A stretch of DNA of 64,000 bases from positions 1 to 64,000 of the forward strand of contig CANLND010000007.1 of NCBI GenBank assembly GCA_947492585.1, read 5' to 3'. Under the pieces are notes generated by a model. The model ran no database searches. It had not been told where the DNA came from and saw only the letters and a list, made by a program, of their open reading frames with translations. Each line of letters opens with the position of its first letter. The stretch's first letter is position 1. Positions 25,732 through 36,439 of the stretch are shown in pieces. This DNA is from an uncultured Paracoccaceae bacterium (GTDB taxonomy: Bacteria > Pseudomonadota > Alphaproteobacteria > Rhodobacterales > Rhodobacteraceae). Both the position numbers and the translations under genes were made by a program.

Positions 25732-27204
25732 ATGACCAAATTTACTGATCTGAATCTGAACCCAAAGGTTTTGAAGGCCATTGATGAGGCTGGATATGAA
25801 ACGCCCACACCTATTCAGGCGGGTGCTATCCCGGCTGCATTACAGGGCAAAGACGTTTTGGGCATCGCCCAGACCGGCACCGGCAAAACTGCCTCATTTA
25901 CATTGCCAATGATCACCCTGCTGGCCCGAGGCCGCGCACGCGCACGCATGCCGCGTTCGCTGGTCTTGTGCCCGACACGGGAACTGGCAGCCCAGGTGGC
26001 CGAGAACTTTGACACCTATACCAAGCACCTGAAGCTGACCAAGGCGCTGTTGATTGGTGGCGTGTCCTTCAAAGAACAAGATGCGCTGATCGACAAAGGC
26101 GTGGACGTTCTGATAGCCACCCCCGGCCGTCTTCTGGATCACTTCGAACGCGGCAAGCTGCTGCTGACTGGCGTACAGATCATGGTCGTCGACGAGGCGG
26201 ACCGGATGCTGGATATGGGCTTTATCCCTGATATTGAACGCATCTTCTCGCTGACGCCCTTCACCCGTCAGACCTTGTTTTTCTCGGCCACAATGGCGCC
26301 CGAGATTGAGCGCATCACCAATACATTCCTGTCCGCGCCCGAACGTGTGGAAATCGCCCGTCAGGCGACCACTTCGGAGAATATCGAACAGGCCGTGGTT
26401 AAGTTCAAAGCCAGCCGCAAAGATCGCGAAGGTAGTGAAAAACGCAAAGTCTTGCGCGCCCTGATCGATCAAGAAGGCGACTCGCTGACCAACGGTATCA
26501 TCTTTTGCAACCGCAAGATGGACGTGGACATCGTTGCGAAGTCGCTAAAGAAATACGGCTTTGACGCGGCCCCTATCCACGGTGACCTGGATCAGTCACA
26601 ACGCACCAAGACGCTGGACGATTTCCGCGAAGGCAAGCTGCGTCTGCTGATCGCGTCTGACGTGGCGGCCCGTGGTCTTGATGTGCCAAGCGTCAGCCAT
26701 GTTTTCAACTTTGACGTCCCCGGCCATGCTGAGGACTATGTGCACCGTATTGGTCGCACAGGACGAGCCGGTCGTCAGGGTAAGGCGATCACCCTGTGTT
26801 CGGTACGTGACGAAAAAGCATTGGATGCGGTCGAAGCGCTGGTGAAGAAAGAGATCACGCGTCTGGAAAACCCGGTCAAGCCAGCGCCATCGCGCAGCCG
26901 TGCCAAACCCGCCGAAGCTGCTCCGCAGGAAAATGTTGCTGAGGAAGCTCAACAGCAAGAGCGCAAACCAACACGCACCCGGTCTCGCTCAACCAAACAA
27001 GCACAGCCCAAGACAGACACGCCAAAACAGGCCCCAGCGAAGCCCGCCGATGAGGCCAAGCCAAATCATGGCGGCGGCAACAATGGTGGCAACAACAACC
27101 GCAATCGTGGCCGCCGTGATCGCGATGACCGTGTTGTTGTGGGCATGGGCGATCACATGCCCAGCTTTATCGCGCTGAGCTTTGCGGAGCGTCGCGCGGG
27201 CTAA
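25732..27204 (+). CDS. rhlE: DEAD-box RNA helicase (RhlE-like)
   Basis: ATP-dependent RNA helicase of 490 residues acting in ribosome assembly or RNA decay. The Q motif region (FTDLNL...TPIQ), Walker A AQTGTGKT, DEAD in VDEADRMLD, SAT in FFSATM, and motif VI HRIGRTGRAGR are all present. The last 100 residues are basic and low-complexity, with a glycine/asparagine-rich run, and end in a conserved-looking VGMGDHMPSFIALSF tail. A TGTCCG-CGGACA stem lies immediately before the ATG, which may sequester the ribosome binding site. A terminator follows. Confidence 0.93.
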   Translation: MTKFTDLNLNPKVLKAIDEAGYETPTPIQAGAIPAALQGKDVLGIAQTGTGKTASFTLPMITLLARGRARARMPRSLVLCPTRELAAQVAENFDTYTKHLKLTKALLIGGVSFKEQDALIDKGVDVLIATPGRLLDHFERGKLLLTGVQIMVVDEADRMLDMGFIPDIERIFSLTPFTRQTLFFSATMAPEIERITNTFLSAPERVEIARQATTSENIEQAVVKFKASRKDREGSEKRKVLRALIDQEGDSLTNGIIFCNRKMDVDIVAKSLKKYGFDAAPIHGDLDQSQRTKTLDDFREGKLRLLIASDVAARGLDVPSVSHVFNFDVPGHAEDYVHRIGRTGRAGRQGKAITLCSVRDEKALDAVEALVKKEITRLENPVKPAPSRSRAKPAEAAPQENVAEEAQQQERKPTRTRSRSTKQAQPKTDTPKQAPAKPADEAKPNHGGGNNGGNNNRNRGRRDRDDRVVVGMGDHMPSFIALSFAERRAG

Positions 27205-27230
27205 CGCCTAATATGTCATCGTTTTTTCTT

Positions 27231-27261
27231 CGGGCCGCTCAGCATATGGGCGGCCCGTTTT
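27231..27261 (+). terminator. Factor-independent terminator after the helicase gene
   Basis: An eight-base stem CGGGCCGC/GCGGCCCG (27231-27257) is followed by TTTT, 27 bases after the stop. Confidence 0.85.
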
Positions 27262-27409
27262 CGTTGACCCCGTCCAACATCCCATGTCTTTGGACCAGCT
27301 TTGCACCTGCAGCATAGCGGGTTTACCAAATGACAGTCATCACAAGCCCCGCCTTTCCCGCTAAAACATAAAAGCAAGATGAAACGGCAAAACAAGGAAG
27401 TGTAGACCG

Positions 27410-27574
27410 ATGGAAAAATATGACGTCAACGCCCTGGACCTGAACGCAATCGAACGAGAAGCACGCATTCTGCGCGCCGAGGCCACCAAACGTGGCGTCG
27501 CAGTTGTTTCGAAAGCAATCGCTAGCCTGCCATCCAAGCTCGCTGCGCTGATCGCAGGCCCCCGCCACGCGTAA
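27410..27574 (+). CDS. RSP_7527-family small protein
   Basis: A 54-residue protein: an acidic start MEKYDVNALDLNAIEREAR, then LRAEATKRGVAVVSK and IASLPSKLAALI. It resembles the short RSP_7527-type proteins of Rhodobacteraceae and the DUF1127 group, which combine a small acidic N-terminus with an amphipathic helix. It is too short for most ORF calls. Its function is unknown. It lies convergent to rnj and ends in front of a bidirectional terminator. Confidence 0.75.
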   Translation: MEKYDVNALDLNAIEREARILRAEATKRGVAVVSKAIASLPSKLAALIAGPRHA

Positions 27575-27601
27575 GCCTTTGCTTACCCGACTGGCACATG
27601 A

Positions 27602-27641
27602 AAAACGCCCCGCCTGTTAGACTGGTGGGGCGTTTTCTTTT
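27602..27641. terminator. Bidirectional terminator between the small gene and rnj
   Basis: The arms AAAACGCCCC and GGGGCGTTTT (27602-27611 and 27627-27636) give a strong stem with T tracts on both strands. It separates the plus-strand 54-residue gene from the minus-strand rnj. A further stem GGATCCCC/GGGGATCC lies at 27670-27690 after the rnj stop. Confidence 0.88.
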
Positions 27642-27701
27642 GTGGATTTGGTACTGTCGCGCCTGGACGGGATCCCCTGACCGGGGATCCACAGCGATAG
27701 A

Positions 27702-29369
27702 TCAGCGCATACGGCTGACGATGACCGAAACCTCGGGCTTTTTGCCGATTTCATCGCGGGCCGTTTGACGGGCGATGCGGCGCAGATTCTCTTCCAGCTT
27801 GTCGTCATCCCGCAGGGTTTTGGCGCCAGCACGTTTCAGGAATTGGTTCAGGTCCTCTTCGATCACATCCACCAAAGCTGAATTGGAGCTGCCGGTTTCA
27901 GGTAGGCCGCGCAGATCGCACCATGGCTCACCCAGCGGTTCATCATCTTCGTCCAAAATGATGGTGATCACGATATGACCGTTCAGCGCCATACGGATCC
28001 GATCACGCACGATGCCGTCCATCGCACCAATGCGCACAGAACCGTCGAGATACTGGCGGCCCGTGTCCACATAGTCTGACACTTTGGGCTTATCCCCGGT
28101 CAAGTCCATCAACATACCGTTGACGACAACCGCGCTGGCCATGCCTTTGGCCTCGGCCAGTTTGGCGTGATGACGCAGATGACGGTGTTCGCCGTGCATT
28201 GGAATGACCATCTTCGGCTTGATGATGTTGTGCAAACGCTCCAGATCGGGGCCGTTGGCGTGACCAGACACGTGATACAGCCCGGAACTGTCATCCACCA
28301 CATCCACGCCTTTTTCAGACAATTGGTTAATGATGCTGATCACACCACGTTCATTGCCGGGAATGGTTTTTGATGAAAACAGATAGGTGTCGCCCTTTTT
28401 CAGCTCTAGCCCACGGTATTTGCCGCGTGCCAGCTGTGCGGTCGCCGCCCGGCGCTCGCCCTGACTGCCGGTGGTCAGCAACATCAGGTTTTCGCGCGGA
28501 ATGTCGCCAGCTTCTTCCGCCGTATAAACACGGGGGAAATCCGTCAAAACGCCCGTTTCTTTGGCAGCATCCACCATGCGCAGCATAGCACGGCCCAGCA
28601 ACACAACCGAACGCCCGGCCCGAGTGCCCGCATCCGCCAGCGTTTTCACCCGCGCCACGTTGGACGCAAAGGTGGTCGCCGCAACGAGCCCGGTGCAGCT
28701 GGACACCAATTGCGTGATCGCATCTGGCAGTTCCGCTTCGGAGCGGCCGGGATTGGGCGAGAACACATTGGTCGAATCGCAGATCAGCGCCTGAACGCCG
28801 TTCTTGGCAATATCCGCCCACATGTCGGGGTCAAAGGCTTCGCCCACCAATGGGTTCGGATCCAATTTAAAGTCACCGGTGTGCACCAAACGCCCTGCGG
28901 CAGTGTCGATCACCAGACCACCACTTTCGGGAATCGAATGCGACATCGGCGCGACACCAACGGTAAAGGGGCCCAATTTTGTGACCACGGGCCAGGCACC
29001 AACCGTGGTGACGGCGTCAATCGGGTGGCCTTTTTCTTCCATCTTGCGACGGCAGAGATTGGCGGTGAATGCGCGTGCGTAGATCGGCGTTTCCAATTCG
29101 CCGTACAAATGCGCTACGGCACCGATGTGATCTTCGTGGGCGTGGGTGATAAACACGCCCTCCAGTTGGTCTTTGCGCTCTTTCAGCCAGGTGATGTCCG
29201 GCATGATCAGATCAACGCCGGGGGTGGTGTCCATGTCCGGGAAGGTGACGCCCAGATCCACCAGGATCAGTCGTTCTTTGCCGGGCTTACCATAGCCATA
29301 AACATAGGCGTTCATGCCAATTTCGCCTGCCCCGCCGAGGGGAAGGTAGATTAATCTGTCTGTGCTCAT
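27702..29369 (-). CDS. rnj: Ribonuclease J
   Basis: Metallo-beta-lactamase/beta-CASP nuclease (555 residues) that processes and degrades RNA with endo- and 5'-exonuclease activity. The zinc-site motif THAHEDHIGA lies near residue 75. Downstream are GHANGPDLERL and IPMHGEHRHLRHHA, the beta-CASP motifs. The start overlaps the coaX stop by four bases, and the order birA-coaX-rnj follows the nuo operon, a common alphaproteobacterial arrangement. Confidence 0.95.
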   Translation of the reverse strand: MSTDRLIYLPLGGAGEIGMNAYVYGYGKPGKERLILVDLGVTFPDMDTTPGVDLIMPDITWLKERKDQLEGVFITHAHEDHIGAVAHLYGELETPIYARAFTANLCRRKMEEKGHPIDAVTTVGAWPVVTKLGPFTVGVAPMSHSIPESGGLVIDTAAGRLVHTGDFKLDPNPLVGEAFDPDMWADIAKNGVQALICDSTNVFSPNPGRSEAELPDAITQLVSSCTGLVAATTFASNVARVKTLADAGTRAGRSVVLLGRAMLRMVDAAKETGVLTDFPRVYTAEEAGDIPRENLMLLTTGSQGERRAATAQLARGKYRGLELKKGDTYLFSSKTIPGNERGVISIINQLSEKGVDVVDDSSGLYHVSGHANGPDLERLHNIIKPKMVIPMHGEHRHLRHHAKLAEAKGMASAVVVNGMLMDLTGDKPKVSDYVDTGRQYLDGSVRIGAMDGIVRDRIRMALNGHIVITIILDEDDEPLGEPWCDLRGLPETGSSNSALVDVIEEDLNQFLKRAGAKTLRDDDKLEENLRRIARQTARDEIGKKPEVSVIVSRMR

Positions 29370-30148
29370 TGCGAGGCAGTGTCTTTCTTGTTGTAGTCAT
29401 GAATGATCTGCAATCCGTGCATCGTGAGCTCTTCCTCAAATGCATCAAACAAATCTGCTGATTGCTGGAACAAAGGCGCCAGCCCGCCTGTCGAAATAAC
29501 TTTCATCGGAACACCGCGCTCCGCTTTGATACGGTCGCAGACCTCGCGTACAAGGCCAACGTAGCCCCAAAATACGCCAGATTGCATACAGTCCACGGTA
29601 TTTGTGCCCACCACGTTTTCGGGCTTTGAGATATCAATATGCGGCAGGGCGGCAGCGGCCTGATGCAACGCCTCAAGGCTGAGATTAACACCTGGCGCAA
29701 TCACCCCGCCCACATAGGCGCCATCCATATCAACCACATCAAAGGTTGTCGCCGTGCCAAAATCCACCACGATCAGATTGCCGCCGTGTTTATCGTATCC
29801 CGCAACCGTATTGACCAGCCGATCAGGGCCGACAATGGTGCCGTCATCCACCCGCACGTCAATCGGCAACGCACAATCCGACTTGCCCACCACAAAGGGG
29901 CGCGTGTCAAAATAGCGATCCGCCAGAACGCGCAGGTTAAACACCACACGCGGCACCGTGGAGGAGATAATCATATCGGTGATCTTTGCGTCGATCCCCT
30001 GTTGTTTGATCAGCGTGTCCAGCCAGACAAAATACTGATCCGCCGTGCGCCGCCAATCAGATGCGGTGCGCCACATTCCCAGAAACGCCGTGCCATCCCA
30101 TAGGGAAAACACGGTATTTGTATTACCGCAGTCAACAGCGAGAAGCAT
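29366..30148 (-). CDS. coaX: Type III pantothenate kinase
   Basis: Phosphorylates pantothenate in the first step of coenzyme A synthesis (260 residues). The N-terminal phosphate loop DCGNTNTVFSL, the motif GPDRLVN, and the late DFGTATTFD and GGVIAPGV segments define the type III family. The stop overlaps the rnj start, and birA is 13 bases upstream. Confidence 0.95.
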   Translation of the reverse strand: MLLAVDCGNTNTVFSLWDGTAFLGMWRTASDWRRTADQYFVWLDTLIKQQGIDAKITDMIISSTVPRVVFNLRVLADRYFDTRPFVVGKSDCALPIDVRVDDGTIVGPDRLVNTVAGYDKHGGNLIVVDFGTATTFDVVDMDGAYVGGVIAPGVNLSLEALHQAAAALPHIDISKPENVVGTNTVDCMQSGVFWGYVGLVREVCDRIKAERGVPMKVISTGGLAPLFQQSADLFDAFEEELTMHGLQIIHDYNKKDTASQ

Positions 30149-30161
30149 CGGTCGTTTCCGT

Positions 30162-30908
30162 TCAGAAAAAGATATCAGCGGCCGCGATGCTGACGCGGCC
30201 CTTGGCGGTGTTTAGAACCAGATTGCCCTCGGCGTCCACCGTTTCAAACGTGCCTTCCTGCACATTCTGCCCGGTTTTTGCGGTTATCACTTCTCCGAGA
30301 CGGGCAGCACGGGCCAGCCACGCGGTGCGGATGGGTTCGAACCCATAGCTGATGAACTGTTGCTCATAGCGCGCATAAGCCCCGGCCAAAGCATCGAGAA
30401 ACATCTCAGGCGTGATCTGAACACCGGTTTCACCATGCAAAGACACCGGCCAGACCGCATTGGGTTCGAGCCATTCTTTCATGGGCGTCTCCATCAGATT
30501 GACCCCAATACCAATGAACAGATGCGCCAGCCCGCCGCCGCGCCCGCTGCTTTCCAGCAAGATACCGGCCACTTTCCCGCCGTTCAGCAAAACATCATTG
30601 GGCCATTTCAACGCCAGCCCTTCACTGCGTCCGGTCACCGCCTCAATGGCATCATAAAGTGCAAGCGCTGCGACGAAACTGCGCAAAGCAGCCGACGCAG
30701 GTGTGCCCTCGGGACGCAGCGCCAGCGTGGCGGCAAAATTGCCTTTGGGGTCTTTCCAGTCACGGCCGCGGCGTCCACGCCCCTTGGTCTGCTTGAGCGC
30801 GAGGATCCACTCGGGCCCGGCCCGTTGTGCCGCGGTGCGCGCCGCTTCGTCCAGCGTGCTGTCGACCTCATCGAGGATCCGCTTTGTATATCCGTCTGGC
30901 CAGTTCAT
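30162..30908 (-). CDS. birA: Biotin-[acetyl-CoA-carboxylase] ligase
   Basis: Attaches biotin to carboxylase subunits (248 residues), which fits the biotin-dependent methylcrotonyl-CoA carboxylase encoded further upstream. The motifs KGRGRRGRDW and KWPNDVLLNGGKVAGIL are present. No N-terminal DNA-binding domain is seen, so it is not a BirA-type repressor. AGGAGG lies eight bases before the ATG at 30908, supporting this start over one at 30929. A terminator for nuoN lies just upstream of it. Confidence 0.92.
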   Translation of the reverse strand: MNWPDGYTKRILDEVDSTLDEAARTAAQRAGPEWILALKQTKGRGRRGRDWKDPKGNFAATLALRPEGTPASAALRSFVAALALYDAIEAVTGRSEGLALKWPNDVLLNGGKVAGILLESSGRGGGLAHLFIGIGVNLMETPMKEWLEPNAVWPVSLHGETGVQITPEMFLDALAGAYARYEQQFISYGFEPIRTAWLARAARLGEVITAKTGQNVQEGTFETVDAEGNLVLNTAKGRVSIAAADIFF

Positions 30909-30927
30909 CGCGTTTTCCTCCTCATGC

Positions 30928-30953
30928 AAAAGGCCCGGTCCAGTGACCGGGCC
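30928..30953 (-). terminator. Terminator of the nuo operon
   Basis: A nine-base stem GGCCCGGTC/GACCGGGCC with a four-base loop (30932-30953) is followed on the minus strand by TTTT. It lies 25 bases after the nuoN stop and just before the birA ribosome binding site, so birA may be read by read-through. Confidence 0.85.
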
Positions 30954-30977
30954 CCTTCAGATTGCCTGTGATCAAGA

Positions 30978-32417
30978 TCACTTGACAAGAGTGGCCGCCG
31001 CCGAAGCCGCTGCGCTGTCGATGCCAAACTGATACACCAGCCCCACCAGCATAAGCGCCGCCGATACGGTCAGCGCGACGGATAGGATGGGGGAGCCATT
31101 GGTTTCCACATCTCCAGTTTCTTCACCAAAGTACATGAAAAACACGATGCGCAGATAATAAAACGCGCCAATGACCGAGGCCACCGCAGAGGCAATGACC
31201 AAGGTCATCAGCTCAGCTTCGATGCCCGCCTGCCAGACGCCAAATTTGGCAAAGAATCCCAGCATTGGCGGGACCCCCGCCAGCGAGAACAGCAGGATCA
31301 AAACCGCAAGCGCTTTGCCCGGTGCGCGGCTGGCGAACTGATTCAGCGCGTAGATGTCGGTGACGGGCTTACCGTCTTTTTCCAGCATCAAGATGAACGC
31401 AAAGGTGCCAACATTCATGGTAACGTAGATCACCATATAGGTCAGCATCGCTGCAATCCCTTGTTCGGTGCCCGCGGCCAGACCAATCAGCGCATAGCCC
31501 ATATGGGCAATCGAAGAATAAGCCATCAGGCGTTTGATGTTCCGCTGCCCAATCGCTGCAACGGCACCCAGGAACATGGACAGGACCGACAGGACCGCAA
31601 TCACCTGTTGCCAATCCGAAATGGCTGCCCCAAAGGCATCAAACAGCACGCGGGCGAACAGACCCATCGCTGCGACCTTGGGCGCAGTGGCAAAAAACGC
31701 GGTGACGGGTGTTGGCGAACCTTCGTAAACGTCCGGGGTCCACATGTGGAACGGGGCGGCGGACACTTTAAACGCCATGCCAGAGATCAAGAACACCAGA
31801 CCAAACAGCAGACCTACTGTGACGTGCCCATGTTCCGCGACGGTGATGATATCGGCAAATTTTGTGCTGCCTGCAAATCCGTAGACCAAGGATGCACCAT
31901 ACAGCAGTAGACCAGAGGACAGCGCGCCCAGTACAAAATACTTGAGACCGGCTTCGGTTGATTTGGCACTGTCACGGCGCAAAGATGCCACAACATAGAG
32001 CGCGAGGGATTGCAGCTCGAGCCCCATATAGAGCGCCATCAGGTCCCCGGCTGACACCATCGTCATCATTCCCACCGCACACAGCGCGATCAGGATCGGG
32101 TATTCAAAGCGCAGCATGTCGCGGCGCGCCATATAGTCCTGCCCGATGACCAGAACCACGGCTGCCGACACCAGGATGGCCGCCTTGGCAAACCGGGCAA
32201 AGCCGTCGTCAACAAACATGCCGTTAAAGGCAATACGTGTGTCGCCGGGCTGGCTGGCGATGAAAATCGCCAATACCACCATCAGACCAGCGGTAGACCA
32301 AACAAGGGGTCCGGCCAGTTTGTCTTTGCCGGTGTAGACCGCGCCCAGCAGCGCACCCATGGCATAGAGCGCCAGAACAATCTCTGGCAGGATAACGGAG
32401 AGATCGGCTTGGATCAT
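30978..32417 (-). CDS. nuoN: NADH-quinone oxidoreductase subunit N
   Basis: Antiporter-like proton-pumping subunit of complex I (479 residues) in the inner membrane. About 14 hydrophobic helices are visible, with a central lysine-containing region and the conserved histidine/proline helix near [21 protein letters not shown]. It is the last subunit gene of the operon. Upstream is nuoM (14 bases). Confidence 0.96.
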   Translation of the reverse strand: MIQADLSVILPEIVLALYAMGALLGAVYTGKDKLAGPLVWSTAGLMVVLAIFIASQPGDTRIAFNGMFVDDGFARFAKAAILVSAAVVLVIGQDYMARRDMLRFEYPILIALCAVGMMTMVSAGDLMALYMGLELQSLALYVVASLRRDSAKSTEAGLKYFVLGALSSGLLLYGASLVYGFAGSTKFADIITVAEHGHVTVGLLFGLVFLISGMAFKVSAAPFHMWTPDVYEGSPTPVTAFFATAPKVAAMGLFARVLFDAFGAAISDWQQVIAVLSVLSMFLGAVAAIGQRNIKRLMAYSSIAHMGYALIGLAAGTEQGIAAMLTYMVIYVTMNVGTFAFILMLEKDGKPVTDIYALNQFASRAPGKALAVLILLFSLAGVPPMLGFFAKFGVWQAGIEAELMTLVIASAVASVIGAFYYLRIVFFMYFGEETGDVETNGSPILSVALTVSAALMLVGLVYQFGIDSAAASAAATLVK

Positions 32418-32431
32418 CTATCCTCGCTCCT

Positions 32432-33982
32432 TTAGTGCGACGCAATCTGGGTCACCGCGGAGGTGTCCGCAGCAGCCAGAGATTGGTTAACGTTTTCAAT
32501 AAGCGCCGTGGTCGACGGGCTGATGATATCGGTGACAACTGCAGGGTAGACGCCCAGCAGAATAGTCATGATGACCAACGGAGCAAAGATGCACCGCTCG
32601 CGGTTGTCCATGTCCTGAATGGTTTTTAGGCTTTCCTTGATCAGATCGCCAAAGACTACGCGGCGATACAGCCACAGCGCATAGCCCGCCGAAAAGATGA
32701 CGCCAGATGTGGCAATTGCCGCAACCCAGGTGTTTTTCTGGAACGCGCCCATCAGGGTCAGGAATTCACCAATGAACCCCGAAGTACCCGGCAGGCCGAC
32801 ATTGCCCATGGTGAAGAACATAAACACCAATGCGTAGGCGGGCATGCGAATGACAAGGCCGCCATAGGCATCGATGTCACGGGTGTGCATCCGATCGTAG
32901 ATCACGCCAACACATAGGAACAGCGCCGCAGAGATAAACCCGTGGCTGATCATCTGAAAGATCGCACCATCAATACCCTGCTGGTTGGCCGCAAAGATGC
33001 CCATGGTTACAAACCCCATGTGCGCGACGGAGGAATAAGCGATCAGCTTTTTCATGTCTTCTTGCACAATCGCCACCAGCGACGTGTAGACAATCGCAAT
33101 CGCCGACATCCACAGGATGGTGTTGGCCATGACGTCTGCGCCCACTGGGAACATCGGCAGCGAGAACCGCAGGAAGCCGTAGCCGCCCATTTTCAGCAAG
33201 ATCGCCGCCAGCACAACCGACCCCGCGGTTGGTGCCTGAACGTGCGCATCTGGCAGCCAGGTGTGCACAGGCCACATTGGCATTTTCACAGCAAACGACG
33301 CAAAGAACGCCAGGAACATCAGCGTTTGCATACCGCCCACAACGTGAATGCCCATTACTGAAAAGCTTTCATGCGAAAACTCGTGGCTCAACAGTCCAAC
33401 GATATCAGTGGATTGGAAATCCGCATACATTGCAACCATCGCCACCAGCATCAGCACTGAGCCAAAGAAGGTATAGAGGAAGAATTTAAACGAGGCATAG
33501 ATACGGTTGGCGCCGCCCCAGATGCCAATAATCAGGAACATCGGGATCAGGCCGGCTTCGAAGAACAGATAGAACAGCACCAGATCCAGCGCCATGAAGA
33601 CACCCAGCATCAGGGTCTCGAGCAGCAGGAATGCAATCATGTATTCCTTGACGCGTGTATTGACGTTCCAGCTGGCCAGAATGGTCAACGGCATCACAAA
33701 GGTGGTCAGCATCACAAACAGGATCGAAATGCCATCGACACCCATCTTGTATTGCAGCCCCATCAGCCAATCGCGCTCTTCCACAAACTGAAAGCCTGTG
33801 TTGGCGGGGTCAAACTGATTGTAGATGCCCAAGCTCACAAAAAACGTGATGCCTGAGGCAAACAGCGCAAGGTATTTTGCGTTGGTCTGCGTCGCCTCAT
33901 CATCTCCGCGCATGAACAGGGCCATACAGGCCGCCGCTACTGCGGGAATAAAGGTGACAATGGAAAGAAGGTGGTTTTCCAT
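32432..33982 (-). CDS. nuoM: NADH-quinone oxidoreductase subunit M
   Basis: Antiporter-like membrane subunit of complex I (516 residues). The [23 protein letters not shown] region and [11 protein letters not shown] carry the conserved lysine/histidine residues of the proton channel. The start overlaps the nuoL stop by one base. Confidence 0.96.
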   Translation of the reverse strand: MENHLLSIVTFIPAVAAACMALFMRGDDEATQTNAKYLALFASGITFFVSLGIYNQFDPANTGFQFVEERDWLMGLQYKMGVDGISILFVMLTTFVMPLTILASWNVNTRVKEYMIAFLLLETLMLGVFMALDLVLFYLFFEAGLIPMFLIIGIWGGANRIYASFKFFLYTFFGSVLMLVAMVAMYADFQSTDIVGLLSHEFSHESFSVMGIHVVGGMQTLMFLAFFASFAVKMPMWPVHTWLPDAHVQAPTAGSVVLAAILLKMGGYGFLRFSLPMFPVGADVMANTILWMSAIAIVYTSLVAIVQEDMKKLIAYSSVAHMGFVTMGIFAANQQGIDGAIFQMISHGFISAALFLCVGVIYDRMHTRDIDAYGGLVIRMPAYALVFMFFTMGNVGLPGTSGFIGEFLTLMGAFQKNTWVAAIATSGVIFSAGYALWLYRRVVFGDLIKESLKTIQDMDNRERCIFAPLVIMTILLGVYPAVVTDIISPSTTALIENVNQSLAAADTSAVTQIASH

Positions 33983-36114
33983 TAATGCGATCCTCCGCCG
34001 ATCGACATCCAGGTGACCAGAGCAGCAATGCCCATCACCATCCAGAAGGCATAAGTGAAGATAAAGCCCGACTGCGCGCGTCCTGCAAGACGGGTAAAGA
34101 AGGGAATGACGCCCATAGCGAGCCCGTTCAGGAAGCCATCAATGGTTCCGCCGTCGCCACGCTTCCACAAGAAGCGGCCCAATGCGAGCGCAGGCTTGAC
34201 GATGAGCGCGTCGTAGATCTCATCGAAATACCACTTGTTGAGCAAGAATTGGTACAGGGGTTCAAAAGTGGTCGCCATGCGTTTGGGCAGGCTCGGGTTC
34301 CAGATGTAGAACCACAACGCCATGAACAGGCCCGACAGCATCGCAATGAACGGTGCAACCTTAACCCAGTTTGGGGCGGCATGAGCATCGTCCAGCACAT
34401 GATTGTCCGGGGCAATATACAGCGCACCTTCACCCGGCTTGCCCGCAAACACATAGTGGTGCTCAGCATGCGCGTCGTCAGCTTTGCCGTGGTCATCACC
34501 ATGGTCGTCGCCGTGGTGCGCATCGCCATGTGCGTCAGCCTTACCATGATCGTCGCCATGTGCATCACCGTTTGCCGCAGCTTCGGCGTAAGGAATGCCA
34601 TAGAATTTGGCGACTTTATCAGTGTGACCAAAGAAGCTGCCATACCAGACCATACCGGCCAGAACCGCCCCAACCGCCAGCACACCCAGAGGCACCAGCA
34701 TAACTGTTGGGCTTTCATGTGCGTGTTCGTGCGTGTGTTTGTCACCGCGCGCCTCACCGTAGAAAGTCAGGAATATCAGACGCCAGCTGTAGAACGAGGT
34801 CATTGCAGCCGCGACTACAAGCGCCCAAAAGCCGTACATGGAGCCACCTGCATAGGCGCTTTCGATGATGGCGTCTTTGGACAGGAACCCTGCAAAGCCG
34901 ATGTGTGTCAGTGGGATACCAACACCGGTGATGGCCAAGGTGCCGATCATCAACGCCCAGAAAGTATAAGGGATTTTTTTACGCAGCGCGCCATAGTTGC
35001 GCATGTCCTGTTCGTGGTGCATCGCGTGGATCACTGAACCGGCCCCCAAGAACAACATCGCCTTAAAGAAAGCGTGCGTGAACAGGTGGAACATCGCGGC
35101 CGAGTACATGCCAACACCAGCGGCCACAAACATGTAGCCAAGCTGCGAACAGGTTGAATAAGCGATCACGCGTTTGATGTCGTTCTGCACCAGACCAACG
35201 GTTGCGGCAAAAAACGCCGTGGTTGCGCCCAATACAGTGATGAATTGAGTCGCTTCTGGCGCCACTTCCATCAGCGGTGACATCCGGCAGACCAGGAAAA
35301 CACCTGCCGTAACCATGGTCGCCGCGTGGATCAGAGCCGACACAGGTGTCGGACCTTCCATCGCGTCTGGCAGCCAGGTGTGCAGGATCAACTGAGCTGA
35401 TTTTCCCATCGCGCCCACAAATAGCAGGAAAGCGATAAGGTTCGCGGCATTCCATTCGGACCACAGGAAGGTCAGCTGCGTTTCAGCCAACTGCGGTGTC
35501 GCAGCAAAGATATCGCCTAGATTGATGCTGTCCGTCAGGAAGAACAGGCCAAAGATCCCCAGCGCAAACCCAAAGTCGCCCACACGGTTGACGATGAAGG
35601 CTTTCATCGCCGCAGCACCTGCAGAAGGTTTACGGTAGTAGAAGCCGATCAGAAGATACGAGGCAACGCCCACGCCTTCCCAGCCAAAGAACATCTGAAC
35701 AAGGTTGTCAGAGGTCACCAGCATCAGCATGGCGAAGGTAAAGAACGACAGATAGGCAAAGAAGCGCGGCTTGTAGCTTTCGCCGTCTTTCCACTGCGGA
35801 TCCTTGTCCATGTAGCCAAACGAATACAGATGCACCAAGGCCGAAACAGTGGTGATCACGATCAGCATGATGGTCGTCAGACGGTCCACACGGAACTGCC
35901 AGGCGGTCGACAGTGAACCACTTTCGATCCAGCGCAGGATCTCGATCACCTCGGTCTTGCCGTCGAATGTCAGGAAGGTGATCCATGACAGCGCCGCAGT
36001 CAGAAACAACAGGGTGGTGGCAAAGACAGTGGCAGCCTTTTCGCCGATGTATTTATGACCAAAGCCGCAGACAAGCGCCCCAACCAGCGGGGTAAAGAGA
36101 AGGATGGTTTCCAT
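33982..36114 (-). CDS. nuoL: NADH-quinone oxidoreductase subunit L with His/Asp-rich insertion
   Basis: Largest antiporter-like subunit of complex I (710 residues), which carries the long lateral helix. The [25 protein letters not shown] motif is intact. Compared with the E. coli protein (about 613 residues) it has an extra cytoplasmic or periplasmic loop near residues 514-553 that is nearly all His, Asp and Gly (HGDDHGK-type repeats). The rest follows the family. It lies six bases from nuoK. Confidence 0.96.
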   Translation of the reverse strand: METILLFTPLVGALVCGFGHKYIGEKAATVFATTLLFLTAALSWITFLTFDGKTEVIEILRWIESGSLSTAWQFRVDRLTTIMLIVITTVSALVHLYSFGYMDKDPQWKDGESYKPRFFAYLSFFTFAMLMLVTSDNLVQMFFGWEGVGVASYLLIGFYYRKPSAGAAAMKAFIVNRVGDFGFALGIFGLFFLTDSINLGDIFAATPQLAETQLTFLWSEWNAANLIAFLLFVGAMGKSAQLILHTWLPDAMEGPTPVSALIHAATMVTAGVFLVCRMSPLMEVAPEATQFITVLGATTAFFAATVGLVQNDIKRVIAYSTCSQLGYMFVAAGVGMYSAAMFHLFTHAFFKAMLFLGAGSVIHAMHHEQDMRNYGALRKKIPYTFWALMIGTLAITGVGIPLTHIGFAGFLSKDAIIESAYAGGSMYGFWALVVAAAMTSFYSWRLIFLTFYGEARGDKHTHEHAHESPTVMLVPLGVLAVGAVLAGMVWYGSFFGHTDKVAKFYGIPYAEAAANGDAHGDDHGKADAHGDAHHGDDHGDDHGKADDAHAEHHYVFAGKPGEGALYIAPDNHVLDDAHAAPNWVKVAPFIAMLSGLFMALWFYIWNPSLPKRMATTFEPLYQFLLNKWYFDEIYDALIVKPALALGRFLWKRGDGGTIDGFLNGLAMGVIPFFTRLAGRAQSGFIFTYAFWMVMGIAALVTWMSIGGGSH

Positions 36115-36120
36115 ATCGCG

Positions 36121-36435
36121 TTAGCCCTTCATCACGTTGATGTCTTCGACGGCGATGGTGCCGCGATTACGGAAGAAACAGACAAGGATTGCCAGACCAA
36201 TCGCAGCCTCAGCCGCCGCAACGGTCAACACAAACAGGGTAAACACCTGCCCGACCAAGTCGCCATGTCCAACAACGGACGACGAAAAGGCCACCAAATT
36301 GATGTTCACCGCCAGAAGCATCAATTCGATGCTCATTAGCAGGATGATCACGTTCTTGCGGTTCAGGAAGAGTCCGAAGATGCCGATGACGAACATGGTC
36401 GCCGCGACGGTGAGATAATGTTCAAGTCCGATCAT
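36121..36435 (-). CDS. nuoK: NADH-quinone oxidoreductase subunit K
   Basis: Small three-helix membrane subunit of complex I (104 residues). The conserved glutamates in the second and third helices ([21 protein letters not shown]) are present and lie on the proton path. It lies four bases from nuoJ. Confidence 0.96.
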   Translation of the reverse strand: MIGLEHYLTVAATMFVIGIFGLFLNRKNVIILLMSIELMLLAVNINLVAFSSSVVGHGDLVGQVFTLFVLTVAAAEAAIGLAILVCFFRNRGTIAVEDINVMKG

Positions 36436-36439
36436 GGTC

